Positions 1 to 5,552 of a stretch of 5,552 bases of DNA are shown piece after piece; within the stretch, counting starts at the first letter, position 1, and each line of letters opens with the position of its first letter. This stretch comes from an uncultured Lachnospiraceae bacterium (GTDB lineage Bacteria > Bacillota_A > Clostridia > Lachnospirales > Lachnospiraceae). The translations under genes were made by a program, and so were the position numbers. The notes below the pieces were generated by a model. The model did no database searches. It worked only from the letters and a program-made list of their open reading frames with translations, and was not told the origin of the DNA. The DNA lies in assembly GCA_910588595.1 (NCBI GenBank), contig CAJUQU010000275.1, forward strand, positions 1-5,552, read 5' to 3'.

Positions 1-261
1 GGGCTGTCGATCGACAACAAACAGTACCCGGCGTGCCCGGTTCCGCCAAGGGATGTGCAGGCGGATATCTCGGTCATGGTGATGAAGGGACAGGGCGGCT
101 ATGAGATCACGCTGGATTACCGCACGGATCTCTACCGTGCAGAGACCGCGCGCGGATTGCAGAGAATGTTCGTGCAGGTGCTGAGCGGAATGCTGACCTG
201 CGCCACGCTGAGAGAAATGACACTGGTGTCAGAATCTGACCTGCGCCTGCTCGAGAGTTTT
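1..261 (+). other. Condensation domain C1, C-terminal tail only
   Basis: Residues 1 to about 87 match the last part of a condensation domain. The stretch ITLDYRTDLYRAETARGL at 36-53 is the usual closing strand and helix (Y-x-T-D-L-F/Y type). It is followed by LREMTLVSESDLRLLESF, the typical run-out into the next adenylation domain. The matching part of C2 in this same protein (VRYQVEYRSDFYEECTIAGL, from 1048) has the same layout, which supports the call. The catalytic HHxxxDG motif lies upstream of the window. It therefore cannot be decided whether this is a starter C domain that attaches a fatty acyl group or an ordinary LCL domain that accepts a peptide from an earlier module. Confidence 0.85.
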
Positions 262-3200
262 CACGGGGAGGAGCTTTGGTATGACAAGTCGAAGACGGTG
301 GTCGATTTGTTCCGGGAGCAGGTAAAGCGGACACCGGAGAACAGGGCGGTGATCTATAAGGATCATACATACACCTACGCGCAGCTGGATGACCTGACAG
401 ACCGTCTTGCCGCATACATCGCTGGTTTTGGTATCGGCAGGGAACAGGCGGTGTCCGTGCTGATCCCGCGCTGTGAGTATATGGCGATCGCCTCGCTGGG
501 CGTCCTGAAGGCGGGGGCTGCCTATCAGCCGCTCGATCCGACTTACCCCAGGGAGCGTCTGGCGTTCATGCTCGAGGACGCGGAAGCGCAGTTATTGATC
601 GCGGATGAATCTCTTTTGCCGCTTGTGCCGGATTATCGCGGCTATGTCCTTCTGACAAAGGATATTCAGGATCTGCCGCAGGTGTCACAGCTGCCGCAGC
701 CGCCGGAACCGAAGGATCTGTTTATACTGCTGTACACGTCAGGATCCACCGGACTGCCGAAGGGATGCATGCTCGAGCATAGAAATATCGTGGCATTCTG
801 CCACTGGTATCGAACGTATTATGGCCTGCAGCCGGAGAGCTGTGTCGCGGCGTACGCAAGCTACGGTTTTGACGCACATATGATGGATCTGTACCCGGCG
901 CTGACGACAGGCGCCTCATCCTGCATCATCGAGGAGGCGCTGCGTCTGGATCTGGACGAGCTCAACCGGTATATGGAATCGCAGAACGTCACGCACTTGT
1001 TCATGACGACACAGATCGGCAGGGCATTTGCGACCGCAATGCGCAGCCGTACATTGAAGCATCTGATCATGGGCGGTGAGGCACTCACACCGTTTGCGCC
1101 TGAGGGCAGCACGGTTTATTACAATATCTATGGACCTACAGAGTGCACCGTGAATGCCACGGTCTATGAAGTGGCGGTGCTTGAGGAGGATGTGCCGATC
1201 GGGAAGGCGATCTCCAATATCAGGCTCTATGTGCTCGATGCATTTGGCAGGCGTGTTCCGGCGGGCGTGCCGGGCGAGCTGTGCATTGCAGGTACACAGG
1301 TGTCCAGGGGCTATCTGAACCGCCCGGAGAAGACGGCGGAGGTGTATTCCGAGAATCCGTTTTGCGCGCATGACGATTACCGCAGGATGTACCATACAGG
1401 AGATATCGTGCGTTTTCTGCCGGATGGGAACATACAGTTTATCGGACGGCGCGACGGACAGGTCAAGATCAGGGGATTTCGCATCGAGCTGACAGAGGTG
1501 GAGGAAGTTATCCGCAGATTTCCGGGTATTAATGACGCGGCGGTGGCAGCGTTTGACGAGCCGGCTGGCGGAAAGTATATTGCAGCCTATGTCGTGTCGG
1601 ATGAGACGGTGGACATTGCGGCGATGAACCTGTTTATCGAGGAGCGCAAGCCGCCCTACATGGTTCCGGCAGTGACGATGCAGATTGATAAGATCCCGCT
1701 GAACCAGAATCAGAAGGTAGACAAACGCGCGCTGCCCAAACCGGAGCGGAAACAGGAGGAGCTGACAGCGCCGAAGAATGCCGTACAGCAGAAAATATTT
1801 GACTGTGCGGCGGATGTGATCGGGCACAGGGAGTTTGGCATCAATACGGATCTCTACCGTGCAGGGCTGACTTCGATCGGTGCCGTGAAGTTCACGGTAA
1901 CGCTGTCTGCGGCATTTGACGGGGCTGTCGTCCGCAATAAGGATCTGAAAGAAAACAATACGGTTGAAAAACTGGAGCGCTTTTTCGGGCAGGGCATCGC
2001 GAAGGAAGTGTTCGAAAAACAGGACGCTTACCCGCTGACACAGACACAGGGCGGTATCTTTGTGGAGTGCGCGGCAAACCCGAAGAGCACGATCTACAAT
2101 ATTCCGTTTTTGTTCCGGCTGGATGAGACAGTCGATCTGCAGCGGCTCAAAAAGGCGGTTGAGATGACGGTCGAAGCGCACCCGTACATCAAGACGACAC
2201 TGCACATGGACGAAAACGGCGACATCTGGCAGAAGCGAGGCGATGAGGCACCGTTCGAGGTGGTGGTCAGGGATTTGCTTGATGAGGAAACATTGGTCAA
2301 GCCCTATGAGCTGATGGACGGAAGGCTGTTTCGCATCGAACTGTATGATACGCCGGGCGGCAAGTATCTCTTTATGGAGTTTCATCACATCATCAGTGAC
2401 GGAACCTCGTGCGGTATCTTTATCAGGGATATCAACTGCGCGTATGCGGGAGAGCAGCCACAGTGCGAGTCGTTTTCCGGTTATGAGGCGGCTCTTGTGG
2501 AGCAGAAGGCGCTGCAGGGGGAGGAGTATGTGCGCGCAAAAGCATATTACGATTCCGTCTTTAAGAACTGTGACACGGAGTTCCTCCCGGCGAAGGACAA
2601 TGTGAGCGGGCAAACGAGAGCCGGTGTGCAGAGTGAGGGTGAAAAGCCTGCTGTCGGCATCTATAACAGGAGTGTGCCGGCGGATCTAAAGGCGCTGCAG
2701 GAGTTCTGTGCCGAGAACCGGATTACCATGAACGCGCTGTTTACCGCGGCGTTTGGCTTTGTGACAGGGCGCTATGTCTACAAGGATGAGGCGGTGTTTA
2801 CGACAATCTATAATGGAAGGAATGACTCGCGCCTGTCGTCGGCAGTCGGCATGTTTGTCAGGACGCTTCCGGTCTACTGCAATATTGACGGGGATCGGGA
2901 GATCGGGGAGTATCTGCGGGAGATCGGCACGCAGCTGGTGGACAGCATGAACGCTGACATCTATTCCTTTGCGGAGATCAGCAGGGCATATGGGATCAAG
3001 GCGGACATCATGTTTGCCTTCCAGGGCGATCAGTTCGAGTTTGCAGAGATCGCAGGAAAACCGGCTGTCATGGAGCAGCTGCGGCTTGACACGGCGAAGG
3101 CGCCGCTCTCGGTGGATGTAGCTGTGGCGGACAGTGAAGTCCGCTATCAGGTGGAGTACCGCAGTGATTTCTATGAAGAATGTACGATCGCCGGACTGAT

Positions 3201-5552
3201 CGACAGTCTTGTCACCGTCATTGCAGAGATGCAGGAGAAGCAGTACATAAGACAGATCTGCATGGTGAGCGGTGCAGCGCGGGAAGAGCTTGACAGTTAC
3301 AACGTGACAACACACCCGGTGGAGCAGACGACGGCGAATATCCTGTTTGAGCGGCAGGCGGCACGTTTTCCGGATAAGACCGCGGTGATCGCGAACGGGG
3401 AAAAACGGACGTTCTCCGAGTTGAACGCGAATGCCAACAAGATCGCAAACCGCCTGCTGGAGATGGGACTCTCGATAGAACAGATGGTTGGCGTGATGAT
3501 GCCGCGGACAGTGGATGTGTACGCAGTGCGGCAGGGTATCATGAAGGCAGGCGGCGCATTTCTGCCGATCGATCCCGAGTACCCCGACGAGCGCGTCTCC
3601 TACATTCTCGAGGATTCGGGAGCAAAGTTTGTCATCATGCCGCAGCAGCTGGCTAAGGAGCGCAGTCTGTTTGCCAGGACACTGCCTGTGCAGACACTGA
3701 TCCTGGAAGAACTTCTGGCGGACGGCGGCGACACGCACAACCCGCAGGTGGACATCAGACCGGAAAACCTGTGTTACTGTATCTACACCTCGGGTTCTAC
3801 CGGAAAGCCGAAGGGCGTGATGATCGAGCACCGAAACCTGGTGAATTATGTGGACGACAATCCGTTCAATGTCGAGGCGCAGTCCTATGTACAGAATGCG
3901 TCTGTATCGCTCGCGTTTGCGGCGATTACGTTCGACGTCTCGATCCTGGAGGAATGCATACCGCTGTACCACGGCATCACAGTCTGCATGGCAAACGAGG
4001 AGGAGATCCACAATCCGCTCGCGCTGTCCAAGCTGATCCTGGCGCACGGGGTGAATATGCTGACCTGTACGCCATCCTATCTGATCAATGTGATCGACAT
4101 GCCGGAAATGAAGGATGCGCTGTCCCGGATCAAGGTGTTCAATGTCGGTGCGGAGGCATTTCCGGATGCGCTGTATGATAAGATCATGGCACTCGGGACG
4201 GATGCCAGGGTGTTTAACGGATACGGACCGACTGAAACGACGATCGGCTGTGCATTTGAGCTGGTAACGGGCGGGGCGGTCACGATCGGAAAGCCGATGG
4301 CAAATATCCAGATGATGATGCTGGACAAGTACCGCAACCTGCTTCCGGCGGGCGTTCCGGGCGAACTGCTGATCATCGGAAACGGAGTGGGCAGAGGATA
4401 TGTCGGCAAGCCGGAGATGACAGCGGACAAGTTCATCGGATTTGAGGGAAAGAAAGCGTACCGCAGCGGTGATCTCGCGCGGTGGAACCACCACGGCAGA
4501 ATCGAGTTTATGGGGCGCATGGACAATCAGGTCAAGCTGCGCGGACTGCGCGTCGAGCTCGATGAGATCGAGAATGTCATCAACCGCTACCCGACAGTGA
4601 AGTCGAGCGTTGTCCTTGTGAAAGAGAAGGATTCCATCCAGTTTCTGTGCGGTTATTTTGTGGCGCAGGAGCAGATCGAGAAACAGAATCTGACCTGTTT
4701 CCTGAAGAAGTACCTGACGCCCTACATGGTTCCGAGCGTGCTGATACAGCTCCCGGAATTTCCGCTCACCAACAACGGAAAGGTGGACAAGCGGGCGCTG
4801 CCGGAGCCGGAGTATCTGACGGACGAACGGGATTATGTGGAGCCGCGCACAGAACTGCAGCGCAGGCTGTGTGACATCTTTGCGATGGCGCTCGGTGTGA
4901 AGCGGATCGGCATTGAGGATGACTTCTTTGAAAACGGCGGGACGTCGCTCTCCGCATCCAAGGTGGCGATGAAGTGCATGAGTGCAGGGATCGAGGTGGC
5001 TTACGCGGATCTGTTTACATACAAGACGCCGCTCGCGCTCGAGCAGTTTATCCTTGCGCGAAAGCACGAGAAAAAAGCGGAAGATGCAGAGCGCACAGAG
5101 AAAGCCAATGGCGGCGGAGACAGCGCGGAGGATGTCATCAAGGACATACTGAGCCGGAATACGGTAGAGCGCGTCGATGAGATCAGGACAGCCGCAATGG
5201 GGAATGTGCTATTGACGGGGGCGACTGGGTTCCTCGGTGCACATATTCTCAAGACGATGATCGAGCAGTGCGACAACCGGATCTACTGCCTGCTGCGGAA
5301 GGGGAATGCGCCGTCGCTGGAGAAACGGCTAAAGAGCATGCTGGTCTACTATTTCAGCAATCCTTATGAGGAGCTTTTCGGCGACAGGATCTTTGTCCTC
5401 GAGGGGGACATCACGGACGCGGACAGCGTGGCGGCGCTGCGGGAGTATGATTTTGAGCAGGTCATCAACTGTGCGGCGTGTGTCAAGCATTTTGCGGCGG
5501 ACGATATTCTGGAACGGGTAAACTACCAGGGAGTATTGAATCTGATCAGCCT
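1..5552 (+). CDS. Non-ribosomal peptide synthetase with terminal reductase domain (C-A-PCP-C-A-PCP-R), partial at both ends
   Basis: This cytosolic assembly-line enzyme activates amino acids as adenylates, holds them on phosphopantetheine arms, condenses them and releases the peptide reductively. Frame 1 is open for 1,850 codons without a stop or frameshift. In order I see a C-domain tail, a full A domain (A3 TSGSTGLPKG at 246-255, A5 NIYGPTE at 375-381), a carrier (Ser625), a full C domain (HHIISDG at 795-801), a second A domain (TSGSTGKPKG at 1263-1272, NGYGPTE at 1406-1412), a carrier (Ser1649) and the start of a reductase (TGATGFLG at 1739-1746). No epimerisation, methylation or thioesterase domain lies in the window, so an all-L chain is expected unless the A domains select D residues. 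Both gene ends lie outside, so start codon, regulation and total module number cannot be given. The NRPS identity is certain; the product is not known. No gene symbol is recognisable. Confidence 0.97.
124..142 (+). repeat. 19-base exact direct repeat, copy 1
   Basis: The 19 bases here recur exactly at 1846-1864. Both copies are in the same codon phase and both encode TDLYRA. This copy lies in the closing strand of condensation domain C1, a domain not related to the carrier domain that holds the other copy. The bases directly on either side differ. Confidence 0.8.
298..1740 (+). other. Adenylation domain A1 (AMP-forming amino acid activation), module 1
   Basis: This domain makes an aminoacyl-AMP from ATP and an amino acid and loads it on PCP1. 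Core motifs in order: A2 LKAGAAYQPLDP (169-180), A3 YTSGSTGLPKG (245-255), A4 FDAHMMDL (290-297), A5 NIYGPTE (375-381), A6 GELCIAGTQVSRGYLN (425-440), A7 YHTGD (464-468), A8 GRRDGQVKIRGFRIEL (482-497), A9 PPYMVP (552-557) and A10 NQNQKVDKRALP (568-579). The adenylation lysine is K572, although the usual Gly just before it is Gln. Aligning by eye to GrsA PheA gives pocket residues D291, A292, M295, F334, I356, G358, I376, V384, N385 and K572. This is a mostly hydrophobic pocket that matches no code I remember. D291, which binds the amino group, is present, so an alpha-amino acid substrate is expected. The segment FMTTQIGRAF replaces the usual LPPT-type stretch. Confidence 0.95.
1762..1986 (+). 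other. Peptidyl carrier domain PCP1 (thiolation), divergent active-site motif
   Basis: About 70 residues (588-662) sit between A10 of A1 and the first motif of C2, the place and size of a carrier domain. The attachment motif reads LYRAGLTSIGAVKF (618-631), where families usually show FFxLGGxSLxAxxL. Ser625 (codon 1873-1875) is the predicted phosphopantetheine site. The residue in place of the second Gly is Leu (L623), and Thr precedes the Ser. The domain ends in a usual helix, NNTVEKLERFF (652-662). It carries the module 1 amino acid to the donor side of C2. The call rests on position and on the Ser with its hydrophobic neighbours. The motif is clearly more divergent than that of PCP2. Confidence 0.88.
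1846..1864 (+). repeat. 19-base exact direct repeat, copy 2
   Basis: This is the second copy of the 19-base string at 124-142. It encodes TDLYRA just before the phosphopantetheine motif of PCP1 (Ser625). Identity at every wobble base in two unrelated domains is more than a shared short peptide would require, but one short match in a gene with strong codon bias may still be chance. Confidence 0.8.
2023..3291 (+). other. Condensation domain C2, probably LCL type
   Basis: This domain forms the peptide bond between the PCP1-bound donor and the amino acid on PCP2. The opening motif YPLTQTQGGIFVE (677-689) corresponds to C1. VEAHPYIKTTL (724-734) corresponds to C2, with Lys in place of the usual Arg. 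FHHIISDG (794-801) is the active-site C3 motif HHxxxDG with both His residues, Asp and Gly intact; H796 is the expected catalytic residue. TIYNGRND (935-942) and VGMFVRTLPV (949-958) are the later core motifs, and ADIMFAFQGD (1001-1010) the next. The length of about 420 residues is normal. There is no upstream epimerase, and the motifs look like those that join L donors to L acceptors. That subtype is my reading, not a computed one. The region 861-885, between C3 and the later motifs, is hydrophilic and looks like a loop. Confidence 0.94.
3322..4803 (+). other. Adenylation domain A2, module 2
   Basis: This domain activates the second amino acid and loads PCP2. Motifs in order: NILFERQAARFPDKTAVI (1113-1130) at the start, KAGGAFLPIDPEYP (1182-1195), YTSGSTGKPKG (1262-1272), FDVSILEE (1311-1318), NGYGPTE (1406-1412), GELLIIGNGVGRGYVGKP (1455-1472), YRSGD (1487-1491), GRMDNQVKLRGLRVEL (1505-1520), PYMVPS (1574-1579) and NNGKVDKRALP (1591-1601). 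K1594 is the adenylation lysine. Pocket residues by eye against GrsA PheA are D1312, V1313, L1316, T1355, N1381, G1383, G1407, I1415, G1416 and K1594. I cannot assign a substrate from this. The Asn at the 299-equivalent position is unusual. The core motifs are closer to textbook than those of A1, so the domain should be active. Confidence 0.95.
4837..5049 (+). other. Peptidyl carrier domain PCP2
   Basis: Residues 1613 to about 1683 have the usual carrier layout. YVEPRTELQRRLCDIFAMAL forms the first helix, GIEDDFFENGGTSLSASKV (1637-1655) the attachment site, and VAYADLFTYKTPLALEQFI the end. Ser1649 (codon 4945-4947) in NGGTSL is the phosphopantetheine site. This is the classical DDFFExGGxSL form, with Thr before the Ser. 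It carries the finished chain to the reductase domain directly downstream. Together with A2 it forms the last loading module, because a reductase normally ends such an enzyme. Confidence 0.96.
5050..5196 (+). other. Charged linker between PCP2 and the reductase domain
   Basis: Residues 1684-1732 start with a lysine- and glutamate-rich stretch (ARKHEKKAEDAERTEKAN, 1687-1704) and continue with GGGDSAED. They end in VIKDILSRNTVERVDEIR (1712-1729), a segment that commonly comes just before the Rossmann start of NRPS reductase domains. The first part looks flexible and probably lets PCP2 swing between C2, A2 and the reductase. The last part may already belong to the reductase fold. Confidence 0.7.
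5197..5552 (+). other. Thioester reductase (R/TD) release domain, N-terminal part only
   Basis: This domain reduces the PCP2 thioester with NAD(P)H and releases the peptide as an aldehyde, or as an alcohol after a second reduction. GNVLLTGATGFLGAHIL (1734-1750) is the dinucleotide-binding first strand and glycine loop of the extended short-chain dehydrogenase fold. IYCLLRKG (1761-1768) is the second strand, and its Arg1766 is placed to bind the 2'-phosphate of NADPH. FVLEGDIT (1798-1805) and VINCAACVKHFAADD (1821-1835) are the next conserved strands. VNYQGVLNLIS (1840-1850) matches the usual NxxGVxNL helix. About 118 residues are present of the roughly 350 expected. The catalytic Tyr-x-x-x-Lys pair lies beyond the window, so activity and the redox outcome cannot be judged here. 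Confidence 0.93.

Noticed and set aside
1986..2023. Possible epimerisation domain between PCP1 and C2
   Set aside because: Only about a dozen residues separate the carrier from the C2 opening motif, and the single HHxxxDG motif of this region belongs to a normal condensation domain followed by an A domain.
916..2613. 565-residue open frame on the minus strand
   Set aside because: Same reason: an antisense shadow of A1-PCP1-C2, bounded by a TCA codon of the sense gene at 916-918.
3771..4178. 135-residue plus-strand frame in another phase
   Set aside because: It lies wholly inside adenylation domain A2, over motifs A3 to A5 of the sense frame, and has no recognisable domain.
1654..4734. Short matches between the two A domains, such as the 15 bases at 1654-1668 and 4720-4734, and the A6 region at 1256-1282 against 4346-4372
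   Set aside because: They encode the same conserved A-domain core motifs (PYMVP and PAGVPGEL), so homology and codon bias explain them. They are not independent repeats.
2686..5067. 793-residue open frame on the minus strand
   Set aside because: It is the codon-register antisense of the NRPS C2-A2-PCP2 region. Its translation is Arg/His/Leu/Cys rich without recognisable motifs, and every part of the opposite strand carries conserved NRPS motifs.
5195..5552. Reductase as a separate gene starting at Met1733
   Set aside because: The frame is continuous with PCP2 with no stop, no spacer and no clear ribosome binding site ahead of the ATG at 5197. The preceding segment is a typical in-protein lead-in to R domains.
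1..5552. CRISPR arrays, tRNA or rRNA genes, insertion sequences, riboswitches, promoters, terminators
   Set aside because: The whole window is coding for one protein. I saw no repeat-spacer pattern, inverted repeats of a mobile element, RNA gene signature or intergenic gap.

Overview
The whole window lies inside one gene: a plus-strand reading frame (frame 1) open from the first base to the last, 1,850 codons with no stop, and with neither its start nor its stop codon inside the window. It encodes part of a multimodular non-ribosomal peptide synthetase (NRPS). From the signature motifs, the domain order is: end of a condensation domain (C1, about 1-261), adenylation A1 (about 298-1740), carrier PCP1 (about 1762-1986), condensation C2 (about 2023-3291), adenylation A2 (about 3322-4803), carrier PCP2 (about 4837-5049), a charged linker, and the first third or so of an NAD(P)H-dependent thioester reductase domain (R, from about 5197). 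There is no intergenic DNA, so no promoter, ribosome binding site, terminator or RNA gene is expected or seen.

Organism: base composition is moderately GC-rich (mid-50s percent by eye). The protein style, including the R-domain lead-in ILSRNTVERVDEIR followed by TGATGFLG, resembles NRPSs of anaerobic gut Clostridia such as Lachnospiraceae. This is an impression from memory of related proteins, not a search result, and no marker gene is present to confirm it.

How the parts should work together: A1 activates one amino acid and loads it on PCP1 (Ser625). The upstream C1 would acylate that amino acid with a fatty acyl group or an upstream peptide. A2 activates a second amino acid and loads PCP2 (Ser1649). 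C2 (His796) joins the two. The R domain then releases the chain by reduction, most likely as a C-terminal aldehyde, possibly as an alcohol. C-A-T-C-A-T-R enzymes of this kind are known from gut Clostridia, where peptide aldehydes and the pyrazinones formed from them have been described, so the architecture is not new. The uncertain parts are what the two adenylation pockets select (neither 10-residue code matches one I know), the divergent first A-PCP pair, and what C1 adds.

Residue numbers below count codon 1 as bases 1-3 of the window. They are not numbers in the full protein.
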